Shown here: one piece after another, positions 19,802 to 29,828 of the stretch
How positions within the stretch are numbered: position 1 is the first letter of the stretch
Layout of the letters: every line of letters starts with the position of its first letter
Assembly: GCF_016888445.1 (NCBI RefSeq)
Contig: NZ_JAFEKF010000003.1
Coordinates: 248,001-312,000 of the forward strand
DNA from: Marinomonas ostreistagni
Lineage (GTDB): Bacteria > Pseudomonadota > Gammaproteobacteria > Pseudomonadales > Marinomonadaceae
Reading direction: 5' to 3'
DNA length: 64,000 nt
Notes under the pieces: model-generated
Databases searched by the model: none
The model's input: the letters and a program-made list of their open reading frames with translations, nothing else
What the model was told of the DNA's origin: nothing
Position numbers and translations under genes: made by a program

Positions 19802-19829
19802 AAAAAGGCGGCCAGAAGGCCGCCTTTTT
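19802..19829. terminator. Bidirectional terminator between the chemoreceptor gene and hemY
   Basis: A 12-bp stem (AAAAAGGCGGCC with GGCCGCCTTTTT) closes on a four-base loop. It lies between two convergent genes and reads well in both directions. Confidence 0.92.
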
Positions 19830-19830
19830 A

Positions 19831-21066
19831 TTATTTGCTGGGTAACGGTAAGGGTTCTAGGTTAGCCGTGTTATGGCTGATGCGTTTCACGATGAGATCG
19901 TGCGCAATGTCTACATCGCCCATGGCTTCTAGTAGGCGACTAAGCTCATCAATCGCATCCGAAGCGGCATCAATGCGCAGTGCACGCTCGTAGTAATCAC
20001 GAGCTTTGCCCCAGAGTTGTAGGCGCTGACAGATACGACCAGCGGTTAGGTGCAATGGTGCACTGTCAGGATGGCGGCGAATCCATGTTTCGACGTTGCT
20101 AAGCGACTTTTTCATTGAGACATCGGTGAGTAAGCCATAGACCGCGACGAGCTGATCGGACCATTGATCGTTCAATGAGTGACGAATGAACGATTCTGCT
20201 TTGGCTTCGTCACCGAAGTCGATCAGAGTTGTGGCGTACACAACTTGCATCGACTCATCTTTGGCAAGGCCATCAAGCTTTTTCCAAATGGTTTGCAGCT
20301 CATTCAACAGAGTTTGTGAGTCATGCCCGGTTTTTTGGCGAAAGCGCAACTTTTCAAGCAAGGCCAAAAAGGCATTCTTTTCCAGCTCAAGTAGATTCTC
20401 TTGCGTATAAATACCTTGTTTCTTAAGAGTGGGTGTGAGTGCTTGTAGCGCTTCCCAATCTTTTAGTTTGGTATACACAGTCACCAGCATTTTTAGGGTT
20501 TGACGGTGCTTCGGCTTCATCTCATGCAGTCGCTTAAGCGATGCCAGAGCACCTTCATAATGACCTTGTTTTAGCTGCAGTTGGCTTTGCACAAAGCTGA
20601 TAGCAAACTCGGCATCGGGCGAGGTTTTATGAGCCTCACGCAGTAGTTCTTTAGAGCGTTCGTGCTCGTCTTGCTCGCTGGCAGCATACGCTGCACCGAT
20701 GTAGTTAAGCAGCGGATAAGATACATTGTCGGCAGAGGTTGTTAGCAGCTTCTCGGCCTTTGACCAGTTGCCGCCAGCTAATTCCAGCATACCTTTGATC
20801 GTTGCTTTAAGGGCGCGTTTATGGGACAAGGTGCCCGTCAATTTGGCCAAAGAAGAGTTAGGGTGTAACAGTACCCAAACCAGTTTAAACAGAACCATGG
20901 TCGCGATGTAACCAAGCAGTACGATGCTTAACATCACCCATAGGCTCATTTCGATGGTCACGCCCTGAAAGGCGATCATGACGTAGCCAGGCTCTTGCTT
21001 CATGGCCAGACCACTGGCACCACCGATAATCAGTACGGCAATGACAGATAAAAGAACTTTTCTCAT
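19831..21066 (-). CDS. hemY: HemY family TPR membrane protein
   Basis: The proteobacterial HemY associated with heme synthesis genes, not the Bacillus oxidase of the same name; its function is not established. The 411-residue protein has two N-terminal membrane segments (about 5-22 and 40-65, the HemY_N domain) and TPR helices in the rest. Its ATG overlaps the hemX stop (ATGA). It is the last gene of hemC-hemD-hemX-hemY. Confidence 0.94.
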   Translation of the reverse strand: MRKVLLSVIAVLIIGGASGLAMKQEPGYVMIAFQGVTIEMSLWVMLSIVLLGYIATMVLFKLVWVLLHPNSSLAKLTGTLSHKRALKATIKGMLELAGGNWSKAEKLLTTSADNVSYPLLNYIGAAYAASEQDEHERSKELLREAHKTSPDAEFAISFVQSQLQLKQGHYEGALASLKRLHEMKPKHRQTLKMLVTVYTKLKDWEALQALTPTLKKQGIYTQENLLELEKNAFLALLEKLRFRQKTGHDSQTLLNELQTIWKKLDGLAKDESMQVVYATTLIDFGDEAKAESFIRHSLNDQWSDQLVAVYGLLTDVSMKKSLSNVETWIRRHPDSAPLHLTAGRICQRLQLWGKARDYYERALRIDAASDAIDELSRLLEAMGDVDIAHDLIVKRISHNTANLEPLPLPSK

Positions 21067-22241
21067 TCTGATGTGCCTCCTGCTGTTTCGCCTGCGGCGC
21101 TATTATTCCAGTTTTGCATAAGCTTTTTCATTGCTTGTAAAGAAGCGCGCGGCATTGGCACATCTGGATTTGGGTTCACTTGCTGCAAGGAGGTCAGGGT
21201 CGTGGTAAAGGCGATCGTGACTTGAGAGTTAGTATCGAAGTGCTGGGTAACCACTTCTGCAACTCGGCTCAGCGCTTTTTCGTAGATGGCGTCTTCGCCT
21301 TTCATCAAGGCGACTTGCGCGACGTCCAATTGTAATTGGATGCCAGTCACCAGTTCTTGATACTCAGCTGGCGGCAGCAATGGTTTGATTGGTTTTTGGT
21401 TGTAGTTCACTACCACCAAAGATTTGATGCCTTGCCATGCCTCGGTAAATAGGCGCTTAACCGCGGAGGCATTGTTTGCTCCAGGTGCGCTGTCTTGCTC
21501 GGTCTCATCATTACGTTGCGCTTGCCATGCTTTAGAGGGTTCGCGCTGTGGTAGCTGTGCGACTTGATCGTAAAGGGCTGCTAGTTGCAGGTAGCGTCCT
21601 TCTAAGTCAAAAGCGGCAACGGATTTTAGGGCTTGAATGTCGCTGGCAATGGCTTTGCGCGTATCAAATACCAGTGGGTCTTCAAGGCTTTCAAGAATGC
21701 TGTCGGCATTAGTCAGCAACATGATAGTACTGCGAGTATCTTTTTCGAGCAGTAGGCGCTGGTTGGCCAGACGTACTAGGTACTGCGCTTCTGCAAGCAA
21801 CCAGTCGTTTTTATCGGCGTTGCTTAGCTTATTGATTTTGCTCGATAGCTCGACCAAGGATTGCTCGGTAGCCAGTTTAGTCTCGGCCACTTGCGCTTGA
21901 GTTTGCGCCATATTATCAATCAGCGCAGCGACTTGGCTGGCTGAGTCGCTATTGCGTGTCACTGAGCGATCGAGTGTGCTTAGCTTGGTCTCTAGCTGAG
22001 TGATTTTCGCTTGCGCAGCTTCTAGGTCTTGGTCGGCATTTAGGTAGTTGTCTTGGTAGTACTGCCAGCCGCTTAGCCCCAGTGCTGCAACACCTGCCAA
22101 CAGAGCTAATGTTGGTAAGGTTTTGCCAGGGCGCTTCTGAGCTTGAGGAGTGCTAGTGTTCGCCGAGCTAGAAGATGTTGAAGTGCTATCGCTGCTCTGG
22201 TCCGTGTTGTCTGGTAAAGCGCTGTCTTTTTTGTCGGTCAT
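21063..22241 (-). CDS. hemX: HemX family inner membrane protein
   Basis: Often annotated as a uroporphyrinogen-III C-methyltransferase, but no SAM-binding motif is visible and the family is a membrane-anchored coiled-coil protein of uncertain role. The 392 residues comprise a Ser/Thr-rich cytoplasmic N-terminus (1-40), one membrane helix (about 42-60), a coiled coil (about 70-145) and a helical periplasmic domain. AGGACA precedes the ATG, inside the end of hemD. Position in hemCDXY is the strongest evidence. Confidence 0.93.
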   Translation of the reverse strand: MTDKKDSALPDNTDQSSDSTSTSSSSANTSTPQAQKRPGKTLPTLALLAGVAALGLSGWQYYQDNYLNADQDLEAAQAKITQLETKLSTLDRSVTRNSDSASQVAALIDNMAQTQAQVAETKLATEQSLVELSSKINKLSNADKNDWLLAEAQYLVRLANQRLLLEKDTRSTIMLLTNADSILESLEDPLVFDTRKAIASDIQALKSVAAFDLEGRYLQLAALYDQVAQLPQREPSKAWQAQRNDETEQDSAPGANNASAVKRLFTEAWQGIKSLVVVNYNQKPIKPLLPPAEYQELVTGIQLQLDVAQVALMKGEDAIYEKALSRVAEVVTQHFDTNSQVTIAFTTTLTSLQQVNPNPDVPMPRASLQAMKKLMQNWNNSAAGETAGGTSE

Positions 22242-22242
22242 A

Positions 22243-22998
22243 TTATTGTCCTAAATGCTGCTTTGTGGCTGCGATCATGCTGTTATCGTCAGCGCCATAT
22301 GCACAGATTACTTGTTGCCAGGCTAGTTGGTGTGCTTGTTGGGCGACACGCTCACTAGGAACAAATAAAGTCGAATGTTTGAGCGCAGGTGCATGATGAT
22401 CAAGATAATGCGTTAAGTTGATCAAGCTCTCACCGCTTGTGGCCCATATTACGTCAGGTTGCTCTAAGAATAAAAAAGTTTGTGCCGTATAGGTAGGTGT
22501 ATGTCGTTTATAGAGTTCTAAATAGTCGACAATGGCACCGCGATCGGCCAGTGCTTTACCTAAGTCAGGGCGACCGCCACTACCACGGACAATCAAGACC
22601 TTTTGCTCTCTCATCTTAGCTGGCTTAAGCCATTCAAGCATTGCTTCAGTGTTATTGCCCGGGTTGCTGAGCGCAGGGATTTGCTGCTGACGCAAAGTCT
22701 CCGTGGTGCCTTGGCCGATACCAAGCCAATGTGTCTTGGCGGGTAGCATGGGCCAGCACTCGTCAATGACTTCTGCCCCAAGGCGTGCAGCATTTTTGCT
22801 GACAAAGATAACGTAATGATAAAGATCTAGGTCAAACAGCTTAGAGTGAATAGCGCGTTTGATGTCAGGATCATCCGTCAGCGGCTCAATGCTAAGCATA
22901 GGCAAAGCAAGGGGAGTGGCGCCAAGCGCCGTAAGCGCTTGGCAGGTGATTTGGTTCTCTGGTTGGGGGCGCGTGACGAGCACTTTAAGGCCGTTCAT
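22243..22998 (-). CDS. hemD: Uroporphyrinogen-III synthase
   Basis: Closes and isomerises hydroxymethylbilane to uroporphyrinogen III. The start at 22998 is chosen over the longer frame (to 23064, inside hemC) because AAGGACG lies just upstream and the protein then opens MNGLKVLVTRP as is normal; this gives 251 residues. Conserved features: VTRPQPEN at the N-terminus, IFVSKNAARLG near 80, GIGQGTTETL near 105, and VWATSGESLINL near 182. It begins 10 bp after hemC. Confidence 0.94.
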   Translation of the reverse strand: MNGLKVLVTRPQPENQITCQALTALGATPLALPMLSIEPLTDDPDIKRAIHSKLFDLDLYHYVIFVSKNAARLGAEVIDECWPMLPAKTHWLGIGQGTTETLRQQQIPALSNPGNNTEAMLEWLKPAKMREQKVLIVRGSGGRPDLGKALADRGAIVDYLELYKRHTPTYTAQTFLFLEQPDVIWATSGESLINLTHYLDHHAPALKHSTLFVPSERVAQQAHQLAWQQVICAYGADDNSMIAATKQHLGQ

Positions 22999-23008
22999 AA
23001 GGGCGTCC

Positions 23009-23956
23009 TTAAGCTTGGTAGACTTCGTCCAATAGCGCTTGAGCACCTTTAGCAAGCAGTTCATCTGCTAGCTCGATGCCCAATGCCTCGGCTTGCTCTT
23101 TCGGGCCGCGCAGTTCACTGCGTACCATGCGTTTGCCATCGGTGCTACCCACCAGTGCGCGCACATACAGCTCGTCACCTTCAAGCACGGCAAAGCAGGC
23201 GATCGGCGCTTGGCAGCCGCCATTTAAGCGTTTGTTAACAGCACGCTCTGCTGTGACGCGATAGGCAGTGGCTTGGTGTTGTAGTGGTTTTAACAGTTCG
23301 ATCAGCTCAGCGTCATCGCTACGACACTCGATGCCCATGGCGCCTTGGCCGCCAGCTGGTAGAGAGAAATGGTCACTGATGCGAGCTTTGATACGATCGG
23401 CCATTTCAAGGCGCACAAGACCTGCGGTGGCTAAAATGATGGCATCGTATTCGCCATCATCCAGTTTACGTAGGCGAGTATTAACATTGCCGCGTAGGTT
23501 TTTGATTTGGATGTCAGGGCGGTGCATCTGTAACTGACAAGCACGGCGTAGGCTGGAGGTGCCGACTACAGCGCCTTCTGGTAGCTCTTCAATGTTGGCG
23601 TAGGTATTCGACACAAAGGCGTCGCTTGGGTCTTCACGCTCACAGATGACACTTAGGCCGAGCCCTTCAGGGAATTCCATCGGTACGTCTTTCATGGAGT
23701 GCACAGCGATGTCTGCTTCGCCATCTAATAGGGCCTTTTCAAGCTCTTTTACGAATAGTCCTTTGCCGCCAATTTTGGACAATGGGGAGTCGAGAATTTG
23801 ATCGCCTTTAGTCGTCATACCCAGCAGTTCTACATGGATCTCAGGGTAGAGGGCTTCAAGGGACGCTTTTACGTTGTTTGCTTGCCAAAGGGCCAGTTGG
23901 CTTTCACGGGTTGCAATGACGATTTTATTTCTCACATTCTCTCCTAGAGTCGACAT
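23009..23956 (-). CDS. hemC: Porphobilinogen deaminase (hydroxymethylbilane synthase)
   Basis: Polymerises four porphobilinogens on a dipyrromethane cofactor. The 315-residue protein carries the cofactor-attachment Cys248 in [10 protein letters not shown], the [12 protein letters not shown] motif at 15-26, the catalytic Asp in VHSMKDVP at 85-92, and the Arg cluster SSLRRACQ and [10 protein letters not shown]. First gene of hemCDXY, divergent from argH over 136 bp, an arrangement related to Pseudomonas where argH and hemC flank algZR; those regulators are absent here. Confidence 0.97.
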   Translation of the reverse strand: MSTLGENVRNKIVIATRESQLALWQANNVKASLEALYPEIHVELLGMTTKGDQILDSPLSKIGGKGLFVKELEKALLDGEADIAVHSMKDVPMEFPEGLGLSVICEREDPSDAFVSNTYANIEELPEGAVVGTSSLRRACQLQMHRPDIQIKNLRGNVNTRLRKLDDGEYDAIILATAGLVRLEMADRIKARISDHFSLPAGGQGAMGIECRSDDAELIELLKPLQHQATAYRVTAERAVNKRLNGGCQAPIACFAVLEGDELYVRALVGSTDGKRMVRSELRGPKEQAEALGIELADELLAKGAQALLDEVYQA

Positions 23957-24092
23957 TATGCGCGCATATCACGATAAAATTTCGCTATATCATACTCCCT
24001 TGCCTGCTAGGCGTCATCCCAGAGCCCTTTATAAAGGGCGTCGCATCAGGTAATCTTGCCGCAACATTGATCTCACACTGGGAAATGACGAC

Positions 24093-25493
24093 ATGACAGA
24101 TACCAACAAAACCACTAACCAACAATGGGGTGGCCGTTTTTCTGAGCCTGTAGATGCCTTTGTGGCACGCTTTACTGCATCAGTAGAGTTCGATCAGCGC
24201 ATGGCAAAACAAGACATTCAGGGTTCAATCGCGCACGCGAAAATGCTGACCGCAGTGGGTGTTTTGACAGAAGACGAGCGTGATCAGATTATTCAAGGCC
24301 TTGGCGAAATTGAACAAGAAATTGCCAATGGTGAATTTGAGTGGTCGATTGAACTTGAAGACGTGCATATGAACATTGAAGCACGCCTAACGCAGAAGAT
24401 TGGTATCACGGGTAAAAAACTGCATACAGGCCGTTCGCGTAACGACCAAGTAGCGACTGATATTCGCCTATACATGCGTGATGAAATTGACTTCTTATTA
24501 GAAGAAGTGACGCGTCTACAACAAGGTATTTTGTCTCTTGCTGAGCGTAATACGGACACCATCATGCCGGGCTTTACACATTTGCAAACGGCTCAGCCGG
24601 TGACCTTTGGTCATCATTTGATGGCGTGGTACGAGATGGCGCAGCGCGATTACGAGCGCCTGCTTGATTGCCGTAAACGTGTGAATATCTTGCCTCTTGG
24701 TGCGGCAGCGTTAGCTGGGACGACTTACCCAATCGACCGCAACATGACAGCTGAGCTATTAGGCTTTGAACGCCCAACGTACAACTCGCTAGACTCTGTT
24801 AGCGATCGTGATTTTGCGATCGAGTTCACGTCGGCAGCATCAATTATCATGATGCATTTGTCGCGCTGGGCAGAGGAGTTGGTAATGTGGACGTCAGCGC
24901 AGTTTAACTTCATTTATCTACCAGACCGCTTCTGTACTGGCTCATCCATCATGCCGCAGAAGAAAAACCCAGATGTGCCAGAGTTGGTGCGTGGTAAGAC
25001 AGGTCGTGTTTACGGTCATTTGATGGGCCTACTGACGCTGATGAAATCTCAGTGTCTGGCGTACAACAAAGACAATCAAGAAGATAAAGAGCCGTTATTT
25101 GATACGGCGGATACCTTGCGTGGCTCACTGCGTGCGTTTGCTGACATGATTCCAGCGATCGAAGCGCGTTCAGAACACATGTACGAAGCAGCGCGCCGTG
25201 GTTTCAGTACTGCTACCGATTTGGCGGATTACCTAGTGCGTAAAGGTGTGGCCTTCCGTGATGCCCATGAGATCGTTGGTAAAGCGGTTGGCTTTGGTGT
25301 TGAGCAAGAGCGTGACCTTTCTGAGATGACACTTGAAGAGCTACAACAGTTTGGCGATATGATCGGCGCAGACGTGTTTGAAGTGTTGACACTTGAAGGC
25401 TCTGTCGCAGCCCGTGATCACATCGGTGGCACTGCCCCAGCGCAAGTAAAAGCAGCAATCAAACGTGCTCAAGATGAGCTTGCTACGCGCTAA
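24093..25493 (+). CDS. argH: Argininosuccinate lyase
   Basis: Last step of arginine synthesis, splitting argininosuccinate to arginine and fumarate. The 466-residue length is typical. The fumarase/aspartase superfamily signature [12 protein letters not shown] lies near 281-292, with the catalytic Ser; the upstream [10 protein letters not shown] and [12 protein letters not shown] segments are intact, as is [13 protein letters not shown] near 162. A strong terminator follows the stop. Confidence 0.98.
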   Translation: MTDTNKTTNQQWGGRFSEPVDAFVARFTASVEFDQRMAKQDIQGSIAHAKMLTAVGVLTEDERDQIIQGLGEIEQEIANGEFEWSIELEDVHMNIEARLTQKIGITGKKLHTGRSRNDQVATDIRLYMRDEIDFLLEEVTRLQQGILSLAERNTDTIMPGFTHLQTAQPVTFGHHLMAWYEMAQRDYERLLDCRKRVNILPLGAAALAGTTYPIDRNMTAELLGFERPTYNSLDSVSDRDFAIEFTSAASIIMMHLSRWAEELVMWTSAQFNFIYLPDRFCTGSSIMPQKKNPDVPELVRGKTGRVYGHLMGLLTLMKSQCLAYNKDNQEDKEPLFDTADTLRGSLRAFADMIPAIEARSEHMYEAARRGFSTATDLADYLVRKGVAFRDAHEIVGKAVGFGVEQERDLSEMTLEELQQFGDMIGADVFEVLTLEGSVAARDHIGGTAPAQVKAAIKRAQDELATR

Positions 25494-25525
25494 TTAACGC
25501 TATTAAACAGCGCATAAACAGCGCA

Positions 25526-25561
25526 AAAAAAGCCCCTCTCCATTTGGAGAGGGGCTTTTTT
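25526..25561. terminator. Bidirectional terminator between argH and the NSS transporter gene
   Basis: A 16-bp stem (AAAAAAGCCCCTCTCC with its complement) with an ATTT loop and A/T tails on both sides. It separates convergent argH and the transporter. Confidence 0.93.
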
Positions 25562-25584
25562 AGTGCATTGACAAGTGCCAGTGA

Positions 25585-26934
25585 TTATAGGTTCAAAATG
25601 AACACAACAGTCACAGCAACTGGTGCGATGAACTTAACGATAAACTTCCACACCTTAAACAGTGCTTCAGATTTGAAGCTTAGCTCGTCTTTAGCAAATT
25701 TCTCTTTCACAACCCAGCCGGCAAATAGCGCGACAAAGATACCGCCTAGAGGCAGCATAATGTTAGCGGTTAGGTAATCTAAGAAATCGAAGGTGTTTTT
25801 GCCGAACAGCGTGAAGTCTGACATGAAGTTGAAAGAGCCTAGACATAGGATACCTAGAGCCCAAGCAACGGTACCTAGTGCCAATGTTGCTTTTTTACGC
25901 GTCATACCAACACGCTCTACCAAGAAGGCTACGGTTGGCTCCATTAGTGAGATAGCTGAGGTCCAAGCGGCCACACCAATCAAGACAAAGAATAGGAAAC
26001 CAAATAATTGACCGAAGGCCATTTGACCGAATGCAACGGGTAGCGAGATAAACATCAGACCAGGGCCTGCAGCTGGATCCATGCCATTTGAGAAAATGAT
26101 AGGGAAGATCGCTAGACCTGCCACCAAAGCGACTAACGTATCAAGAATACCGATGGTCAGTACGGTAGAGCCGATCGAGGCACGTTTTGGCATGTAAGAG
26201 CCGTAAGTCATGATGCTGCCCATACCCAAAGATAGGGTAAAGAATGAGTGGCCTAGTGCGACTAGTACAGCGTCCCAAGACAGCTTGCTGACGTCAAAGT
26301 CAAACATGAAGTGCCAACCAGCAGAAAAACCATCCGTGCTCATTGCGTACCCTAGTAGTACCAGTAGTAGAACAAACAAGGCTGGCATCATGATGCGTGT
26401 AGCACGCTCAAGACCGGCATTAACACCTGCAGAGACCACAACCAAAACCATAATGGTAAAGACAGTGTGCCACATCAGTAGAGTTGTTGGGTCGGCTAAA
26501 AGGCCTTCAAACAATGCTCCTGCGGCTTCTGAGGAAATACCATTTAGCGCACCCGATGCCGTTGAGAAGATGTACTGAAGAACCCAGCCCGCAACAATAG
26601 AGTAGAACGAGAAAATCAGTACGCCTGCGAGCATACCCATTAAGCCGACTAAGCCCCATTTCTTACTTTGACCTGACTCTTGCGCCAGATCCGTTAGGGC
26701 ATTGACTGGACTTTGGCGAGCACGGCGACCAATAAAGACCTCACCGACCATGATCGGAATACCCACTAGCGCGATACACAATAGGTAAACCAAAACAAAG
26801 GCGCCACCGCCATTTTCACCGGTTATGTAAGGGAACTTCCAAATGTTACCAAGACCCACTGCTGACCCTGTAGCGGCTAAGATGAAGATCCAGCGGCTAG
26901 CCCAAGAGCCATGGATAGACTTTTTCTCTTGCAT
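25585..26934 (-). CDS. Neurotransmitter:sodium symporter (NSS/SNF) family transporter
   Basis: Na+-coupled solute symporter with the LeuT fold. The 449 residues give about 11 hydrophobic segments, the count seen in MhsT/Tyt1-like bacterial members. TM1 carries the family signature GSAVGLGNIWKFPY near 22-35 followed by NGGGAFVLVYL. Substrates of bacterial NSS proteins are mostly amino acids; the substrate here cannot be read. It is divergent from the ectoine cluster across 487 bp, which raises but does not prove a link to osmolyte or amino-acid uptake. Confidence 0.92.
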   Translation of the reverse strand: MQEKKSIHGSWASRWIFILAATGSAVGLGNIWKFPYITGENGGGAFVLVYLLCIALVGIPIMVGEVFIGRRARQSPVNALTDLAQESGQSKKWGLVGLMGMLAGVLIFSFYSIVAGWVLQYIFSTASGALNGISSEAAGALFEGLLADPTTLLMWHTVFTIMVLVVVSAGVNAGLERATRIMMPALFVLLLVLLGYAMSTDGFSAGWHFMFDFDVSKLSWDAVLVALGHSFFTLSLGMGSIMTYGSYMPKRASIGSTVLTIGILDTLVALVAGLAIFPIIFSNGMDPAAGPGLMFISLPVAFGQMAFGQLFGFLFFVLIGVAAWTSAISLMEPTVAFLVERVGMTRKKATLALGTVAWALGILCLGSFNFMSDFTLFGKNTFDFLDYLTANIMLPLGGIFVALFAGWVVKEKFAKDELSFKSEALFKVWKFIVKFIAPVAVTVVFILNL

Positions 26935-27421
26935 AAGATTCTCTTGTTTTTGCTAAGCAATTTATATCTGCCTTTGTGGGGCAAATATAGGTGGTGTCGC
27001 GGATTGCGACGATCCGTACTGCTCAATCGGACCACTTGCTTATTGTTAAGTTAATGGAAGACTGCATTCAAAAATAGGCAGACATACACCTCGGTGCGTA
27101 AGCAATTGATGTACCACTTTTGAGTCTTGCCCCCACAGGAAACGACTCATAATGTCCTATTTCTGATGTAACCGGCGATTTTGCAAATTTTATCCATAAT
27201 TTTCAAGCTAATTCTGTCGAGGTGGTCAGTTTTCCTGCGTTATGACGGTGCAGGTAGTGGTTTGATGGTTGTCTGTGGTGCGAAGAAAAGACTGTTAATT
27301 CATTAGAGCTCAAAATAACTGTTGATATAAATATTTAGAGCTGTAATCTAATTGGGCGCTTTATAGTTCAATTTTTTGGTTTATTTGCCAAATAAAACAT
27401 TACAGCTAAAAGGAGGATTTG
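26935..27421. promoter_or_regulatory. 487-bp divergent region upstream of ectA and the NSS transporter
   Basis: No credible ORF on either strand. The half next to ectA is A/T-rich. Candidate ectA promoters: TTGATA (27322-27327), 16 bp, TAATCT (27344-27349); and a TATAGT at 27362-27367 with no good -35, a pattern that could suit a sigma-S-type promoter. Ectoine operons are osmotically induced, often from paired promoters, but no known operator is recognisable here. The stretch 26940-27300 shows no feature I can name. Confidence 0.45.
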
Positions 27422-27916
27422 GTGAAAGAAAAGCTTATTTTACGCCCGCCTGAGGCGACTGACGGTATGGCGCTGTTTGATTTAGTGGCGCGTTGCTCGC
27501 CGCTGGATACGAATTCATCTTATTGCAACTTACTGCAAGTTAGCCATTTTTCCGACACAGCGGTGGTAGCGAATAGAGCAAGCCAGTTAGTAGGCAGCGT
27601 GACGGGTTATCGCTTGCCAAATAGCACTTCACCGACCTGGTTTGTGTGGCAAGTGGCAGTAGATGACAGTGCGCGTGGCTTAGGCTTAGCGAAGCAAATG
27701 TTGCTAGACGTATTAGCCAGACCCCATATGGCTGATATTGAGTACATTGAAACGACTATCACGCGAGACAACGAAGCCTCTTGGGCACTGTTTAGAAGCT
27801 TAGCCCGTCAATTGCAGGCCTCTTTATCTGAGTCTGTCATGTTTGAACAACAAGCGCATTTTCAAGGTCGACACGCCACTGAGTATTTGGTGCGAATAGG
27901 CCCGCTTACTTTGTGA
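27422..27916 (+). CDS. ectA: L-2,4-diaminobutyrate N-acetyltransferase (ectoine synthesis)
   Basis: Acetylates diaminobutyrate to N-gamma-acetyl-diaminobutyrate, the second ectoine step. The protein has 164 residues as a GNAT fold: RPPEATDGMALFDLV opening, the acetyl-CoA loop DDSARGLGLAKQML near 80-93 and ETTITRDNEASWALFR near 105-120. The first codon is taken as GTG 27422, because the AGGAGG at 27411-27416 is then five bases away; the adjacent in-frame TTG at 27419 would be too close. First gene of ectABC. Confidence 0.95.
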   Translation: MKEKLILRPPEATDGMALFDLVARCSPLDTNSSYCNLLQVSHFSDTAVVANRASQLVGSVTGYRLPNSTSPTWFVWQVAVDDSARGLGLAKQMLLDVLARPHMADIEYIETTITRDNEASWALFRSLARQLQASLSESVMFEQQAHFQGRHATEYLVRIGPLTL

Positions 27917-27955
27917 GTGACCAAAATAGTTAATAACCATAGAGGACAATGAGTT

Positions 27956-29266
27956 ATGAAAATTTTCGAGGAGATCGAATCCGAAGTACAGTCTTATGCC
28001 CGTTCATTCCCACGTGTGTTTCATAAAGCCCAAGGCAGTTACTTGTACGATGAGGAGGGTACGCAGTATCTCGATTTTTTAGCAGGCGCTGGGACGCTTA
28101 ATTATGGACACAACAACCCAATACTAAAGCAGCGATTAGTTGATTACATAGTAGAAGATGGCATTACTCATGGCTTGGATTTACACACCAAAGCAAAGGG
28201 TGAATTCTTAGAAACGTTCAAAGAATGCATCCTTGATCCTCGCCAGCTGGAGTACCGCATGCAATTTACGGGACCTACGGGCACTAATGCTATCGAAGCC
28301 GCGATGAAGCTGGCGCGTAATGTCACCGGTCGAGAAAACATTATCACCTTTACCAATGGCTTTCATGGTTGTAGCTTGGGCGCGCTTGCCGCGACGGGCA
28401 ACGCTCATCATCGCGGCGTGGCTGGCACATCCCTCGGTGGGGTGACTCGAGTGCCATTCGATGGCTACCTAGGTGATGATATCGAAACCACGGAATATTT
28501 GGACAAAGTACTTACAGACACTTCCAGTGGGGTGGATTTGCCCGCGGCTGTCTTAGTGGAGACGGTGCAAGGTGAGGGCGGTATCAATGCTGCTAGCTTA
28601 AAGTGGCTTAAGAATCTTGAGGCAGTGTGTAAAAAGCACCAAGTGTTATTGATCGTTGATGATATTCAAGCGGGTTGTGGCCGAACAGGAACCTTCTTTA
28701 GTTTTGAACCAGCAGGTATTAAGCCCGACATCGTGACGCTCTCTAAATCTATTAGTGGCTACGGTTTACCTTTTGCCATCGTGTTGTTTAAGCCAGAGCT
28801 GGATCAATGGAAGCCTGGCGAGCATAACGGCACATTTCGAGGCAATAACCTAGCCTTTGTGACGGCGAAAGCTGCGCTGGAAACCTACTGGCGTGATGAC
28901 GCCTTCGCAGAGCAAGTACGTTTAAAAGGCCAATACATTGAAGACCGACTTAACGCCGTAGTCGAAGAGCTTGGTGAGGGGACTTTTAGTGTGCGTGGGC
29001 GTGGCATGATGCGCGGTATTAATTGCGTCAGTGGTGAATTTGCCAGCCAAGTGACACGTGCCTGTTTTAAGCGGCATTTAATGATAGAAACCTCAGGCGC
29101 TGAGGATCAGGTAGTGAAGTTCTTATGTCCATTAACTATTACACAGGAAGAGCTTAAACAAGGTCTCGACATTGTCGAGCAGGCGATTCGCGAGGTGTGT
29201 GCCAAGACCGATGATATGCCAGAAGAGCGCCATTATTTTGATGAAAACTATGATATTGCCGTTTAA
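27956..29266 (+). CDS. ectB: Diaminobutyrate-2-oxoglutarate transaminase (ectoine synthesis)
   Basis: PLP-dependent class III aminotransferase converting aspartate semialdehyde and glutamate to 2,4-diaminobutyrate, the first committed ectoine step. The 436-residue length is typical for EctB. Motifs: QFTGPTGTNAIEAAMKLAR near 103-121, LIVDDIQAGCGRTG near 232-245 with the Asp that binds the PLP ring nitrogen, and TLSKSISGYGLP near 262-273 containing the Schiff-base Lys. GAGGACA precedes the start. It follows ectA by 39 bp. Confidence 0.97.
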   Translation: MKIFEEIESEVQSYARSFPRVFHKAQGSYLYDEEGTQYLDFLAGAGTLNYGHNNPILKQRLVDYIVEDGITHGLDLHTKAKGEFLETFKECILDPRQLEYRMQFTGPTGTNAIEAAMKLARNVTGRENIITFTNGFHGCSLGALAATGNAHHRGVAGTSLGGVTRVPFDGYLGDDIETTEYLDKVLTDTSSGVDLPAAVLVETVQGEGGINAASLKWLKNLEAVCKKHQVLLIVDDIQAGCGRTGTFFSFEPAGIKPDIVTLSKSISGYGLPFAIVLFKPELDQWKPGEHNGTFRGNNLAFVTAKAALETYWRDDAFAEQVRLKGQYIEDRLNAVVEELGEGTFSVRGRGMMRGINCVSGEFASQVTRACFKRHLMIETSGAEDQVVKFLCPLTITQEELKQGLDIVEQAIREVCAKTDDMPEERHYFDENYDIAV

Positions 29267-29280
29267 AAAAGGAGGTTTTA

Positions 29281-29670
29281 ATGATTGTACGAACACTGCA
29301 TGAATGTGAGCAAAATGCTCGCAAAGTGACCTCCCCAGATGGCAAGTGGCAAAGTGTTAGGATGCTGCTCAAAGAGGATGGCATGGGCTATTCGTTTCAC
29401 ATAACGACTATCTTCGCAGAGCAGGAATGTCAGTTTCACTATCAGAATCATGTGGAATCCGTGTACTGCATCGCTGGTGAAGGTGAGATCGAAAGCCGCG
29501 AAGATGGCCGTGTGTATGCGATTAAGCCGGGCACTCTGTACAACTTAGATCAACATGATCGTCACACCTTACGTGCGTTTACTGAATTAACACTCGCGTG
29601 TGTTTTTAATCCACCAGTTACAGGGCAGGAAGTGCATAACGCAGAAGGCGCCTATGAGCTGGTTGAATAA
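29281..29670 (+). CDS. ectC: L-ectoine synthase
   Basis: Cupin enzyme that cyclises N-acetyl-diaminobutyrate to ectoine. The 129 residues match EctC. It opens with the family signature MIVRTLHECEQNARKV; metal- and substrate-binding residues fall in the cupin stretch around VYCIAGEGEIESREDG (about 60-76) and LYNLDQHDRHTL near 88-99. An AGGAGGT ribosome-binding site lies just before the ATG, which is 14 bp after the ectB stop. Confidence 0.98.
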   Translation: MIVRTLHECEQNARKVTSPDGKWQSVRMLLKEDGMGYSFHITTIFAEQECQFHYQNHVESVYCIAGEGEIESREDGRVYAIKPGTLYNLDQHDRHTLRAFTELTLACVFNPPVTGQEVHNAEGAYELVE

Positions 29671-29828
29671 CTAGCGCTAAAGAGCGCCAATGCGGGCTAA
29701 AAAGTGTCATCTATACTTCAGAAAAGTGTAATTCATGCTTAATATTTAAGCGTCCTTATGACACACTACGCGGCGGCGCTCAAACTAGGTCGGAGCCTCT
29801 TCGGCCCAATAAGATATTCGGATAAGAA

